Part shown: positions 6,441 to 15,502 of the stretch, one piece after another
How the letters are laid out: each line of letters opens with the position of its first letter
Position numbering within the stretch: the stretch's first letter is position 1
Assembly: GCA_050433985.1 (NCBI GenBank)
Contig: JBNPWE010000001.1
Coordinates: 263,183 to 327,182 of the forward strand
Source: JACIYW01 sp014359745
GTDB lineage: Bacteria > Pseudomonadota > Alphaproteobacteria > Rhodobacterales > Rhodobacteraceae
Reading direction: 5' to 3'
Length of the DNA: 64,000 nt
The notes under the pieces: model-generated
Told to the model about the DNA's origin: nothing
The model's input: the letters and a program-made list of their open reading frames with translations, nothing else
Database searches by the model: none
Position numbers and translations under genes: made by a program

Positions 6441-8615
6441 GTGCCACGGAAGAAAACGCTTGCCGCCCTGATATGTGGCCTGACAGCCATGATCGGCATC
6501 ACCCCGACACGGGCACAGGACACCACAGCCAATAGCGGGCACCGGACCATTCAGACCCGGCCCACGCTGAACTTTTACGGTGTCACCGGCCTGATCGACA
6601 TGCCAACCGCCGAAAGCCAGCCTGACGGGCAGTTTTCGGCAACCGTTTCCAGCTTTGGCGGCATCAGCCGTGGCACCCTGACCTTTCAGGCCTTTCCGCG
6701 CATATCGGGCAGTTTTCGTTACTCCCGCATCGACGACTGGAACGCCAGCGGCTTCAATGTCTTTTATGATCGCAGTTTCGATGTGAATTTCCGCCTTCTT
6801 GACGAGGGAAGATATCTGCCGTCGCTGCTGGTTGGGTTGCAGGATTTCGCGGGAACCGGGATCTCGGCCGCCGAATATGTGGTGGCGACCAAACATGTCT
6901 TGCCACGGGTCAAGGTTACGGCGGGGCTTGGCTGGGGGCGGCTTGGGTCGAAGGGATCGTTCGGGTCATCGCCGTTCGGGGAACGATCGGGCGGATTTCG
7001 CGGGCTTGGCGGGCAGTTCGAATATGACGAATGGTTCCGGGGGCCGATGGCCGCCTTTGGCGGCATAGAATGGCAGCCGACCGACAAGCTGGGCCTCAAG
7101 GCCGAACTTTCATCCGATGCCTATGACACCGAACGCGGCGGCGGGCGGCGGGCCGGGCAAGACGAGATATTCGATCGCAAGACCAGCTGGAACTTTGGCG
7201 CCGAATATCAGGCCGGCGAGAATATCCGGCTGGGGGCCTATTATCTGTACGGATCGGAAATCGGGCTGACGCTGCAATTTTCCACCGATCCCGGCAAGCG
7301 CCCCGACAATACGCCGCAGGCCGGGCCGGGCCCGCTGCCGGTCAAGGTGCGGCCCGATCGCGCCGCCGACCCCGACGCCTGGTCGCAGGAATGGACAGAC
7401 CAGCCCGACGCCGCCACCATCCTGCGCGGCAATGTCGCCAAGGCGCTGGCCACGCAGGGCATGACATTGCGTGGCATGTCGATTTCGGCAACGCGCGTGC
7501 GCATCCACCTTGGCAATACCCGTTACGATGCCGAGGCGCAGGCGGTTGGCCGGGCCGCGCGCGTCCTGACGCGGACCTTGCCCGCCTCGGTCGAGCTGTT
7601 CGAGATCGTGCCGATGGTCAACGGCATGCCGTTGTCGGTGGTGACGCTGCGGCGCACGGATATCGAGGCGCTGGAACACGCCCCCGGCAATGACGCGGCC
7701 TTGCAGGCGCGCGCCGACATCGGCGACGCGGGCAGCCTTGCCGCGCCCGACATGGCCGCCCCGGCGGAAACGCGGCGGCTGTCGTGGAATTTCGGCCCCT
7801 ATCTGCGGCAAAGTTTCTTTGACCCCGACAAGCCGCTGCGCCTGGAAACCGGGCTGCGCCTGTCGGGGCAATACGATCTGTCGCCGGGATTGATCCTGTC
7901 GGGGTCTATCGCGCATCCGCTTGCGGGGAACCTTGACAACAGTCGGCGGCTTTCGAATTCGCTTTTGCCAAGGGTGCGCACCGATCAGGTGCTTTACGAC
8001 CGAGAGGGAGAACCTTCGATCGAGGAATTGACGGCCGCCTATTACACCCGCCCCGGCGACGCGCTTTACGGGAGGATGACCGTTGGCTACCTGGAACGGA
8101 TGTACGGCGGCATTTCGGGCGAGGTGCTGTGGAAACCGGTGACCAGCCCGCTCGCGCTCGGGGTCGAGGTCAATTATGTCAAACAGCGCGATTTCGACCA
8201 GTTGTTCGGGTTTCGCACCTATGATGTGGTAACTGGCCACGCCTCGGCCTATTACGATTTTGGCAGGGGGTATATCGGTCAGGTGGATGCGGGGCGATAT
8301 CTGGCCAGGGATTACGGCACCACGCTGACGCTGTCGCGCGAGTTTGCAAACGGCTGGAAATTCTCGGCCTTTGCCACCTTTACCGATGTTTCGTCCGAGG
8401 AATTCGGGGAAGGTTCGTTTGACAAGGGCATACGGATCGAAATTCCCGTGTCCTGGATCACCGGGCGCGATTCACGCAACGAATTCGGCACAACCCTGCG
8501 CCCGGTGCAGCGCGATGGCGGCGCGCGGCTGCATGTGCAGGGGCGGCTTTACGACACGGTGCGCGACTATGACAAGCATGGCCTGAACAGCCAGTGGGGG
8601 AGGGTCTGGCGATGA
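6441..8615 (+). CDS. yjbH: YjbH-family outer-membrane exopolysaccharide/capsule protein
   Basis: This is a 724-residue secreted protein. The GTG at 6441 follows a GAGGGA ribosome site with eight bases spacing and yields a clean signal peptide (MPRKKTLAALICGL...TRAQ). The mature part opens with FYGVTGLIDMPTAESQPDG, typical of YjbH proteins, which are predicted outer-membrane beta-barrels for exopolysaccharide export. Many amphipathic strands with aromatic ends are visible in both halves. An in-frame ATG at 6342 would put non-signal sequence in front. The next gene overlaps its stop (ATGA-type), forming an operon with yjbF and a yjbE-like gene. Confidence 0.85.
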   Translation: MPRKKTLAALICGLTAMIGITPTRAQDTTANSGHRTIQTRPTLNFYGVTGLIDMPTAESQPDGQFSATVSSFGGISRGTLTFQAFPRISGSFRYSRIDDWNASGFNVFYDRSFDVNFRLLDEGRYLPSLLVGLQDFAGTGISAAEYVVATKHVLPRVKVTAGLGWGRLGSKGSFGSSPFGERSGGFRGLGGQFEYDEWFRGPMAAFGGIEWQPTDKLGLKAELSSDAYDTERGGGRRAGQDEIFDRKTSWNFGAEYQAGENIRLGAYYLYGSEIGLTLQFSTDPGKRPDNTPQAGPGPLPVKVRPDRAADPDAWSQEWTDQPDAATILRGNVAKALATQGMTLRGMSISATRVRIHLGNTRYDAEAQAVGRAARVLTRTLPASVELFEIVPMVNGMPLSVVTLRRTDIEALEHAPGNDAALQARADIGDAGSLAAPDMAAPAETRRLSWNFGPYLRQSFFDPDKPLRLETGLRLSGQYDLSPGLILSGSIAHPLAGNLDNSRRLSNSLLPRVRTDQVLYDREGEPSIEELTAAYYTRPGDALYGRMTVGYLERMYGGISGEVLWKPVTSPLALGVEVNYVKQRDFDQLFGFRTYDVVTGHASAYYDFGRGYIGQVDAGRYLARDYGTTLTLSREFANGWKFSAFATFTDVSSEEFGEGSFDKGIRIEIPVSWITGRDSRNEFGTTLRPVQRDGGARLHVQGRLYDTVRDYDKHGLNSQWGRVWR

Positions 8616-9265
8616 CAGCGTCAAACGTGGCGGCCCGCGCGGCTGTGATCGCATGTGTTGCGCTTGCTGCCTGCTCTTCCGACAAGAACAACGTGCGTGA
8701 GTTTTCGCTGTTGCGTACCGCCCTGGTGCAGAAAATATCAGGCACGGGCAATGAGTTCGAACTGACCCGCGCGCTGATCGACGAGGCGCAGATGCCGCTG
8801 ATGCTGGCCGAGGTGAAGCAACATGACGTGCGCGCAACGTTGATCCCGATCGGGCAGAATGGCCCGGTCATCACCTGGTCGGCGCCCGATGGCACCACCT
8901 TGTCCCTGCGCGAGGGTATCCTTGTGGGCAGCCGCGGGCTGTCGCCCGATCTGATGTCGGCCGCCGTGCCAAGCCTGAACGACCTGCGCGCGGGCAAGAC
9001 CTTTACCCGCAGCCACTATTTCCTGGGCCATGACGATCAGACAGAGCGGGCCGATTTCACCTGTTCGGGCCAGGTCATCGGGCAAACCGTTCTGGAAATA
9101 TTCGAACATCGCCATCAGGTTACGCAGATCACCGAAAGCTGCGCCGGCACCGGGCGCGCGTTTGCCAATCATTACTGGGTTGAAAACGGTGGCGAGGTTC
9201 GTCAATCGCGCCAATGGGTCGGGCCGACTGTGGGATTTTTGGAACTACAGCGCCTGGATGGGTAA
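8612..9265 (+). CDS. yjbF: YjbF/GfcB-family lipoprotein
   Basis: This 217-residue protein has a lipoprotein signal: hydrophobic AAVIACVALAAC with lipobox LAAC and lipidated C21. The body matches the YjbF/GfcB family of group 4 capsule and colanic-like exopolysaccharide loci, with the recognisable stretch LLRTALVQ. It should be anchored in the outer membrane and work with YjbH. Its ATG overlaps the yjbH stop by four bases. No yjbG/gfcC gene is next to it, unlike the four-gene Escherichia coli cluster. Confidence 0.82.
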   Translation: MTASNVAARAAVIACVALAACSSDKNNVREFSLLRTALVQKISGTGNEFELTRALIDEAQMPLMLAEVKQHDVRATLIPIGQNGPVITWSAPDGTTLSLREGILVGSRGLSPDLMSAAVPSLNDLRAGKTFTRSHYFLGHDDQTERADFTCSGQVIGQTVLEIFEHRHQVTQITESCAGTGRAFANHYWVENGGEVRQSRQWVGPTVGFLELQRLDG

Positions 9266-9343
9266 GGTTTTCGCAATTTTTCTTTGATTGGCCGTGGAAA
9301 CCTGTTAGTCAGAAATCTGTATCGTTTGGACGGAGAACTGAAA

Positions 9344-9589
9344 ATGAAAAAGATTTCGATGATGGTTACCGCGGCCGCGTTTGTTCTTTCGTCGGCTGGC
9401 GTGACCTTGGCCGGTGGCCCGGTCATCGTGGCTGCAGAAAGTGAGCCGGTTGTGCAGCGCGAGCCGAAAGCCTATGCTGGCGGCCTTGGCATTGCCGGTC
9501 TGGTTCTGGCCGGCGTGGCAATTGGTGCGATCGCGATCGTTGCAAGCGATGGCGGCAACGGTTCCAGCACGACCACGACCACAGACTGA
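9344..9589 (+). CDS. Small secreted YjbE-like protein
   Basis: This 81-residue protein has a signal peptide (MKKISMMVTAAAFVLSSAG...), a hydrophobic Gly/Ala-rich segment at about 46-67, and a tail SDGGNGSSTTTTT. The tail closely resembles the Gly-Asn-Thr-rich end of Escherichia coli YjbE, encoded in the same exopolysaccharide cluster. A GGAGA ribosome site lies eight bases upstream of the ATG. It follows yjbF by 78 bases and ends just before a strong terminator, so it closes the yjb operon. YjbE assignment is inferred from tail composition and context; the function of YjbE itself is not established. Confidence 0.7.
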   Translation: MKKISMMVTAAAFVLSSAGVTLAGGPVIVAAESEPVVQREPKAYAGGLGIAGLVLAGVAIGAIAIVASDGGNGSSTTTTTD

Positions 9590-9632
9590 GAACAGTACCG
9601 CGCGATAGCGGCGACCTGATCTTGCGACAGAC

Positions 9633-9660
9633 CATAAAGGCCCCTTTCGGGGCCTTTATG
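9633..9660 (+). terminator. Intrinsic terminator after the yjb operon
   Basis: A perfect 12-base stem CATAAAGGCCCC / GGGGCCTTTATG encloses a TTTC loop. The stem ends in an A/T-rich part, allowing bidirectional function. It lies 43 bases after the YjbE-like gene. Confidence 0.85.
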
Positions 9661-9760
9661 CATATAATTTCGTCGGTATCGGCCCGAGTGGCGGGAAATC
9701 CCCTTGGCCTTGGGCGGTCGGGCGCACATATAGGGCCAAATATCTGCCAGGGGTAATATC

Positions 9761-10666
9761 ATGCTTGAATTCGGAACTTCCGCGAAACCCGCCGCCGCCG
9801 ATCTGGTCCGCGATACATCCGAGGCCACGTTCATGGCCGATGTGATCGAGGCCAGCCGCGAGGTGCCGGTGATCGTGGATTTCTGGGCGCCGTGGTGCGG
9901 CCCCTGCAAGACACTTGGCCCGGCGCTGGAACAGGCCGTTGTTGCGGCGGGCGGCAAGGTGCGCATGGTCAAGGTCGATATCGACCAGAATCAGCGCATC
10001 GCGGCCCAGCTTCAGATTCAATCGATCCCCACCGTTTATGCCTTCTGGCAGGGGCAACCCGTTGACGGGTTTCAGGGCGCGGTGCCGCCTTCGGAACTAA
10101 AGGCCTTCATCGACCGGGTCGCGGCGCTGGCCGGGGATGGGGGGCTGGCCGAGGCGCTGCAAGCGGCCGAAGAGATGCTCGCCACCGGGGCCGCTGCCGA
10201 CGCGGCCCAGACCTTTGCCGCCATTCTGGGCGAAGAACCCGGCAATGCCGCCGCTTACGGCGGCATGGTGCGCGCGCATCTGGCCATCGGCGATCTGGCG
10301 CAGGCCGAGGCGCTTCTGGGCGCCGTCCCCGCCGCCATCGCCGACAAGCCCGAGGTCGAGGCGGCGCGCGCCCAGCTTCATCTTGCCCAGCAGGCGGCGC
10401 ATGCGGGCCCGGTGGATGCCCTGCGCGCCGCCGTCGCGCAGGCCCCCGATGATTTGCAGGCCCGCTTTGATCTGGCGCTGGCGCTGCACGCCGCGGGCCA
10501 GGTGGAAGAGGCGGTGACCGAACTGCTGGACATCTTCCGCCGCGATCGCGACTGGAACGATGGCGCGGCCAAGACCCAGCTTTTCACCATTTTCGACGCG
10601 ATGAAGCCGAACGACCCGATCGGGCAGAAAGGCCGCCGCCGCCTGTCGTCGCTGATATTTGCCTGA
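9761..10666 (+). CDS. ybbN: Thioredoxin-TPR co-chaperone YbbN/CnoX
   Basis: This 301-residue protein has an N-terminal thioredoxin domain with active site WCGPCK (C46, C49), then TPR-like helical repeats of Ala-rich sequence to the end. YbbN/CnoX proteins act as holdases and protect substrates from overoxidation, handing them to DnaK or GroEL. The length is typical (280-305). It starts a run with a LON-domain protein and a Trm112-like protein 17 bases and -4 bases apart, an arrangement found widely in alphaproteobacteria. Confidence 0.92.
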   Translation: MLEFGTSAKPAAADLVRDTSEATFMADVIEASREVPVIVDFWAPWCGPCKTLGPALEQAVVAAGGKVRMVKVDIDQNQRIAAQLQIQSIPTVYAFWQGQPVDGFQGAVPPSELKAFIDRVAALAGDGGLAEALQAAEEMLATGAAADAAQTFAAILGEEPGNAAAYGGMVRAHLAIGDLAQAEALLGAVPAAIADKPEVEAARAQLHLAQQAAHAGPVDALRAAVAQAPDDLQARFDLALALHAAGQVEEAVTELLDIFRRDRDWNDGAAKTQLFTIFDAMKPNDPIGQKGRRRLSSLIFA

Positions 10667-10683
10667 TCCCCATCGCGGGCTAG

Positions 10684-11337
10684 ATGACAGACATGAAAAA
10701 GCTCGCAGACCTCCCCGAGGTGATCCCGATATTCCCCCTGCCCGGCGCGCTGCTGTTGCCGCGCGCGCGCCTGCCTCTGCACATCTTCGAGCCGCGCTAT
10801 CTGGCGATGCTGGAAGATGCGATGAAAACGCCCACGCGGCTGATCGGCATGATCCAGCCGCGCGAGGTGCCGGGATCGGCCGAAAAGCGGCTGCACAGCA
10901 TCGGCTGCGCCGGGCGGCTGACCGGATTTTCGGAAACCGAGGATGGGCGCTATATGATCACGCTGACCGGCGCCTCGCGGTTTCGGGTGGTGGAAGAGGT
11001 CAGCGGCTTTACCCCCTATCGGCGGGCGCGGGTGGATTGGTCGGATTTCGGCCGCGATCTGGGCCCGGTGGAAACCGATCCGGGGTTGCAGCGCACGGGG
11101 CTGCTTGACCTGCTTGGCCGCTATTTCGCCGCGCGCAAGCTTTCGACCGACTGGAGCAGCCTGAACGACGCCGAAGACGAATTGCTGATCAACGCGCTGT
11201 CCATGCTGTGCCCGTTCGACACCGAAGACAAACAGGCCCTGCTGGAGGCGCCATCGCTGCCAACCCGCCGCGAGACGCTGATAACCTTGATAGAATTTTC
11301 ACTGCGTGGCGGCCTGAGCGAGGACTTTCTGCAATGA
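10684..11337 (+). CDS. LON peptidase substrate-binding domain protein
   Basis: This 217-residue protein corresponds only to the N-terminal (LAN) domain of Lon protease: IPIFPLPGALLLPRARLPLHI and FEPRYLAMLEDA are its hallmarks. There is no ATPase or protease domain. Stand-alone LON-domain proteins are common in alphaproteobacteria and their role is unclear. It starts 17 bases after ybbN and overlaps the following trm112 gene by four bases. Confidence 0.9.
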   Translation: MTDMKKLADLPEVIPIFPLPGALLLPRARLPLHIFEPRYLAMLEDAMKTPTRLIGMIQPREVPGSAEKRLHSIGCAGRLTGFSETEDGRYMITLTGASRFRVVEEVSGFTPYRRARVDWSDFGRDLGPVETDPGLQRTGLLDLLGRYFAARKLSTDWSSLNDAEDELLINALSMLCPFDTEDKQALLEAPSLPTRRETLITLIEFSLRGGLSEDFLQ

Positions 11338-11522
11338 ATGACGCCCCCACCCCCGGTTTTGACCCCAGGATGCTTGAGGCGCTGGTCTGCCCGGTCACGC
11401 AGGCCCCGCTGTCTTATGACGCGGCGGCGCAGGAACTTGTGTCGCTGGCCGCACATCTGGCCTTTCCGATCCGCAACGGCATCCCTATCATGCTGACCAG
11501 CGAAGCGCGCGAAACCGACTGA
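11334..11522 (+). CDS. Trm112-family small protein
   Basis: This 62-residue protein has the Trm112/YcaR signature: MLEALVCPVTQAPLSYD, then LAFPIRNGIPIML. Eukaryotic Trm112 activates methyltransferases; the bacterial proteins are uncharacterised, though often next to ybbN or kdsB. Only one cysteine of the usual zinc-ribbon remains, so zinc binding is doubtful. It is coupled by an ATGA overlap to the LON-domain gene. Confidence 0.88.
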   Translation: MNDAPTPGFDPRMLEALVCPVTQAPLSYDAAAQELVSLAAHLAFPIRNGIPIMLTSEARETD

Positions 11523-11535
11523 CCCGACCAGGCGC

Positions 11536-12129
11536 CTACAAAAGCCCCGCTGCATGGTGCGCGGCAAGCGAGGCCAGATCATCGAGATCGTCCAGCCGAT
11601 CGATCAACGCCGCACTGCCGGGCGCGCAGTTGGCAAGGCTGTCGCGCAACACCGAGCCGGTGGACCAGGCAACGCCCGCAAAAAGCCCTGCGGGCGGGGG
11701 CGCCGCCGCCCCGACCAGATAGAATCCGCCATCCCCCGCCGGGCCAAAAACCAGCGGCTTTTGCCCAAGCGCGGCCAGGGCGCGCCCCACCTGCCCGGCC
11801 CCCAGCCCCGGAATATCGCTGCCGACCACGATCACCGGCGCATCGGGACGCGCGCCCACCAGCGCCCGCAGCATCCGCGCGCCCAGATCGCCCGATCCCT
11901 GCGCCACGCGCTCTGTTCCGTCAGGCCATAGATCATCGGTGCTTGCGCTGTCATCCGGCGTCACCGACAGGCACAGCCGCCAGTCGCCCGCCGACAGGCG
12001 CGCCACAGTTCCGTGCAGCATCCGCACATAAAGCGCCAGCGCCGCATCCGCGCCGATGTCGCGCGCCAGCCGGGTCTTGACCGAGCCGCGCACCGGCGCC
12101 TTGGCAAAGATCACCACGCGGGCCGTCAT
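11536..12129 (-). CDS. TIGR04282-type arsenosugar-biosynthesis glycosyltransferase-like protein (DUF2064)
   Basis: This 197-residue protein begins VVIFAKAPVRGSVKTRLA, the family signature, with later motifs VVGSDIPGL and FGPAGDGGFYLVG. DUF2064 proteins resemble nucleotidyl/glycosyl transferases and often pair with a TIGR04283 glycosyltransferase, as here with a four-base overlap. Arsenosugar synthesis is the family label, taken from a few genomes; no arsenic gene is nearby, so the substrate is open. The start at 12129 fits the family; the longer frame upstream lies within the neighbour gene. Confidence 0.85.
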   Translation of the reverse strand: MTARVVIFAKAPVRGSVKTRLARDIGADAALALYVRMLHGTVARLSAGDWRLCLSVTPDDSASTDDLWPDGTERVAQGSGDLGARMLRALVGARPDAPVIVVGSDIPGLGAGQVGRALAALGQKPLVFGPAGDGGFYLVGAAAPPPAGLFAGVAWSTGSVLRDSLANCAPGSAALIDRLDDLDDLASLAAHHAAGLL

Positions 12130-12824
12130 CGCCGCCGCATCCGTGACCAGACCCGGCCCAGACGCGCAGGCGGCACCCCCAACATATAGCCAAGCCGCAG
12201 CGCCCACATGATAAGGATGGTGCGCAGAACCCCGTTCGCTTCCCAGCGCCGCCCCGATGTGACCACCCTGTCGCGCAGGCACACAGGTGGGCTGATGCGG
12301 CGCAGGCGTTTGGACAGGGCGATATCTTCCATCAGCGCAATCTCGGGGAAACCGCCCGCCGCGTCAAAAGCCGCGCGGGTAACGAAAATCGCCTGATCGC
12401 CGGTCGCCACCCCGGTCAGCCGCGAGCGCAGGTTCATCAGCGCCGCAATCACCGGCAACATCGGGTGATTGCCGCTGATCCGCACATCGAACCGGCCCCA
12501 GATACGGGGCGTTGCGGCAAGGGCGCGCAGAATGGCGGTATGCGCCGCGTCGGGCAGGCGCGTATCGGCGTGCAGGAACACCAGGCAATCGCCGCGCGCC
12601 ACCCGCGCGCCCGCGTTCATCTGCACCGCCCGCCCCGGCGCCGAACCGATGTACCGATCCGCCAGCGCGCGGGCGCGGTTCGCCGTCTGATCGGTGCTGC
12701 CACCATCCACCACGATCAATTCCACCCCCGCGAACCGCTGGCGGAGATCGTCAAGCAGCGGCGCGATCAACGCCGCCTCGTTGAGAACCGGAAGGATGAT
12801 CGACAGGGTCACGGCCAGATCCAC
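12126..12824 (-). CDS. TIGR04283-type family 2 glycosyltransferase
   Basis: This is a GT-A fold glycosyltransferase of about 232 residues with LSIILPVLNEAALI, the donor-binding VVDGGSTDQT, the VFLHADTRLP (DxD region) and GDQAIFVTRAAFDAAGGFPE. It is probably membrane-associated through the C-terminal hydrophobic segment IMWALRLGYMLGV. The GTG at 12824 is taken as start, with an alternative GTG at 12812; neither has a strong ribosome site. It overlaps the DUF2064 gene and follows the SDR gene by 123 bases on the same strand, so it may be read from the sigma-E-type operon. Confidence 0.82.
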   Translation of the reverse strand: MDLAVTLSIILPVLNEAALIAPLLDDLRQRFAGVELIVVDGGSTDQTANRARALADRYIGSAPGRAVQMNAGARVARGDCLVFLHADTRLPDAAHTAILRALAATPRIWGRFDVRISGNHPMLPVIAALMNLRSRLTGVATGDQAIFVTRAAFDAAGGFPEIALMEDIALSKRLRRISPPVCLRDRVVTSGRRWEANGVLRTILIMWALRLGYMLGVPPARLGRVWSRMRRR

Positions 12825-12947
12825 GCGGCAAGGGCCCCCCGTCCTTACCCGCAATCCACTGGCCCCTGCCAGCCCGATTGTTGCGCCGCGCGCGATACCG
12901 CAAGGCGGCGGAACAGAAGGCGGCGCAACAGGCGGCAAGGGGCGCGG

Positions 12948-13682
12948 TCAGCGCCCGAACACGCGGTAATAAGCCCAATCTGGCAGGAATTGCGACAGGC
13001 GGAACAGCAGCGAAAACAGCGGGGGGAAGCTGTGTTTGAAACGGTCGGTGCCCATGTGATCGAACATCGCCTGCGCGGCCTGATCGGGTGCCATCAGGAA
13101 CGGCATGGTGAAATCGTTCTGGTCGGTCAGCCGGGTGCGGATGAATCCCGGATTGACCACCTGCACCTGCACCCCGCTGCGGCGCAGATCGGCCTGCATG
13201 GATTCCGCCAGCGCCATCACCCCCGCCTTGCTGGCGCCGTAGCCGATCGCGCCCGGCAGCCCGCGAAACCCGGCCAGACTGCCGGTCAGCACGATGTGGC
13301 CCCGGTCGCGCGCCACCATGCCCGGCACCACGGCCCCCAGAACCCGCGCGGCGCCGGTCAGGTTGATGTCGAACATGGTGGCCACCTTTTCGGCATCCCA
13401 ATCCTGCGCGGCCATTGGCCAATAGACCCCGGCAAGGTAGACGACACCGTCAACCGCGCCCAGACCGGCCGCCGCCCGCGCCACCCCCGCCGCATCCGCC
13501 ACATCAAGCGGCAGCACATCCACCCGCCCCGGCAGTTCGGCGGCCAGCGCATCCAGCCGCGCCCGGTCCCGCGCGCTGATCACCAGATGCACGCCTGCCC
13601 TGCTCATGACATGGGCAAGGGCGCGGCCCAGCCCCTCGCTCGCGCCGACCAGCCAATAGCGTTTGCCTGCCCAATCCTTCAT
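12948..13682 (-). CDS. SDR-family NAD(P)-dependent oxidoreductase of the sigma-E operon
   Basis: This 244-residue classical short-chain dehydrogenase has GASEGLG at the cofactor site and the catalytic triad S135, Y148 and K152 (LTGSLAG and YGASK). It is the last of five genes in an operon (FAD oxidoreductase, DUF1365, GPH transporter, DUF3833, SDR) that lies divergent to the sigma factor/ChrR pair, matching the Rhodobacter sphaeroides arrangement. The start overlaps the DUF3833 stop by four bases. A role in lipid modification under photooxidative stress is inferred from this context. Confidence 0.9.
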   Translation of the reverse strand: MKDWAGKRYWLVGASEGLGRALAHVMSRAGVHLVISARDRARLDALAAELPGRVDVLPLDVADAAGVARAAAGLGAVDGVVYLAGVYWPMAAQDWDAEKVATMFDINLTGAARVLGAVVPGMVARDRGHIVLTGSLAGFRGLPGAIGYGASKAGVMALAESMQADLRRSGVQVQVVNPGFIRTRLTDQNDFTMPFLMAPDQAAQAMFDHMGTDRFKHSFPPLFSLLFRLSQFLPDWAYYRVFGR

Positions 13683-14233
13683 GCACTGTCCTTTCGGCGC
13701 AGGGTGGCAACCAGTTCGGCCACCTTGATCCCGTATTTGCGAAACTGGCTGCGGTTGATGATGGTGCCGTTGCCGGTCAGATACATCCAGTCGGTCGCAT
13801 TCAAAACATGCCCCCCCGCATCCTGCGGCAGGCGGATGCGATAGGACAGTTGCAGCGCCGCCCCCGCCTGCCGCCCGGTGCCGGTGCCGATCACATCGGG
13901 CGCCTCGGCCCTGACCGCGCCATCATTGCCCAGCGTCAGCGTCCAGCGCCTGCTTTGCCGCGCGCCGCTGTCATAGTGGAATTCCTCGGTCATCACGCCG
14001 GTGTTGCCATCCCACACCGCGTTCATATCCGCGACAAAGCGCGAACTGACCCGCCCCGTCGGCCCAAAGATCACCCCTTCGCACAGGATCGGGCCGTTCA
14101 GATGGGTGCGCAGATCGAACGTCGGGCCCTCGGCCGCGTAATCTTCGGGGCGCTGGCCCGCGAAATCCACATAGCGCGCCCTGATCGCCATCAGCGACAG
14201 CCCCAAAAACACCCCCAGAAACAGCAGACCCAT
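13679..14233 (-). CDS. DUF3833 domain protein
   Basis: This 184-residue protein has one N-terminal membrane segment (LLFLGVFLGLSLMAI), then a lipocalin-like beta-rich region with VRSR-type strands and the ending TIINRSQFRKYGIKVAELVA, all typical of DUF3833. DUF3833 genes usually sit in the same cluster with DUF1365, a FAD oxidoreductase and cyclopropane-fatty-acid-synthase relatives. The molecular role is unknown; a periplasmic lipid-handling role is plausible. It is coupled to the SDR gene downstream and follows the transporter gene by nine bases. Confidence 0.85.
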   Translation of the reverse strand: MGLLFLGVFLGLSLMAIRARYVDFAGQRPEDYAAEGPTFDLRTHLNGPILCEGVIFGPTGRVSSRFVADMNAVWDGNTGVMTEEFHYDSGARQSRRWTLTLGNDGAVRAEAPDVIGTGTGRQAGAALQLSYRIRLPQDAGGHVLNATDWMYLTGNGTIINRSQFRKYGIKVAELVATLRRKDSA

Positions 14234-14242
14234 GATCTTACC

Positions 14243-15502
14243 TCACTCTTCTTCCAAAGGGGTTGATGCCAGCAATCCGATTGCCAGCAGTTTCAACGCG
14301 CAGGGCACCAGCGCGTAAAGCAGCGTCAGCATCCACAGCGCGCCGTCGGTATTCGGCCCGCCCGAAACGAAACCGCGCGCCTCCAGCAGCGGCAGAACCG
14401 TGACGGCGGCAATCGCCAGCGTGAACTTCGTCACCAGCGACCACAGGCCGAACGCCTGCCCCGCCTCAGGCGCGATGCGTGCCATGCGCGCCGAAAAGAG
14501 GGCGGGCAGCAGCGTCATGTCAGCGCCCAGCGCCGCCCCGGAAGCCAGGCAGATCACCGTGAACGCCGCCACATCCCCCGCCCCCAGAAACGCGGCACAG
14601 GCAAAGGCCAGCACCGACAGGCCCATCCCGGCGATCAGCACGGCGCGCGCGGCGAACAGCCGCGCCAACCAGCCCCAGACCGGCGCGGCGGCAGCGGCTG
14701 CCAGAAAGAACAGCACCAGCAGCGGCCCTTCCCATCCCGGCGCCTGAAGCCGGCTTTCGACAAAGAACAAAAACAGCGTCGATGTCACCGCGACCGGCGT
14801 GGCATTGACCAACGCCACCAGCAACAACTTGCGCGCCACCGCATCGGCCAGGATCGGGCGAAAGCCGGTTGCCTTGGGCACCGGGCCGCTTGCCTGCCAT
14901 TCGCCGCGCATCGCCCAGACCGATACCAGCGCCATGGCCGCAAAGCCCACGGCAAAGGCGGCAAAGGGCGCATCGGTGATCAACATCAGCGCCGTGGGCG
15001 CGGCGGCAGCCAGGCAGACGCCCAGCAACCCGCCGGTTTCGCGCCATGTCGCCAGCCGCACATGCCCCCCAGCGCCCAGGCTGGCCGCCCGTTGCACGCC
15101 GGTTGCGTAAAAGGTGATCATCAGAAAGCTGAACGCCGAGAAAAGCGCGGTCAGCATCAGCGCGAACCACCAAAGCGGCGGCAGCAGCGGCGGCACCGCA
15201 AAGAGGCCCAGCATGGCCAGCGCCATGATCAGCGCCGCCCCCGCCACCATCGCGCCCCGCCAGGCCCGCATTACCCCCGACAACCAGCCCAGAAACGGGT
15301 CTTGCACGAAATCCACCAGCCGCAGCGCGAACAGCACCAGCCCCAGCACCCCAAGGCTGACACCGTAACTGTCCACATAGAATTTCGGCGCGTGGATGTA
15401 GATCGGCAGGCCCGCAGCGGCCAGCACCGCCATGAACACCCCGTAAGCGGGCAATCCTGCGGGGCGCATCGCCGCCCCTTGGCGCAGCGCGGCATCGGTC
15501 AT
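14243..15502 (-). CDS. GPH/MFS-type membrane transporter of the sigma-E operon
   Basis: This 419-residue protein has about twelve hydrophobic segments and the glycoside-pentoside-hexuronide family look: RLVDFVQDPFLGWLSG in the first half and a symmetrical second half. The equivalent Rhodobacter sphaeroides gene is annotated as a sugar/cation symporter, but operon context suggests a lipid or lipid-precursor substrate. The ATG at 15502 overlaps the DUF1365 stop by four bases; the longer frame to 15580 would intrude further into that gene. Confidence 0.85.
   Translation of the reverse strand: MTDAALRQGAAMRPAGLPAYGVFMAVLAAAGLPIYIHAPKFYVDSYGVSLGVLGLVLFALRLVDFVQDPFLGWLSGVMRAWRGAMVAGAALIMALAMLGLFAVPPLLPPLWWFALMLTALFSAFSFLMITFYATGVQRAASLGAGGHVRLATWRETGGLLGVCLAAAAPTALMLITDAPFAAFAVGFAAMALVSVWAMRGEWQASGPVPKATGFRPILADAVARKLLLVALVNATPVAVTSTLFLFFVESRLQAPGWEGPLLVLFFLAAAAAAPVWGWLARLFAARAVLIAGMGLSVLAFACAAFLGAGDVAAFTVICLASGAALGADMTLLPALFSARMARIAPEAGQAFGLWSLVTKFTLAIAAVTVLPLLEARGFVSGGPNTDGALWMLTLLYALVPCALKLLAIGLLASTPLEEE

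Noticed and set aside
11536..12824. Arsenic metabolism locus
   Set aside because: The two transferases carry arsenosugar family labels, but no arsM, ars or phosphate genes are near, so arsenic chemistry cannot be claimed.
12465..13844. Plus-strand open frame of 459 codons
   Set aside because: It lies opposite the glycosyltransferase, SDR and DUF3833 genes, with composition rich in His, Arg and Pro typical of an antisense frame.
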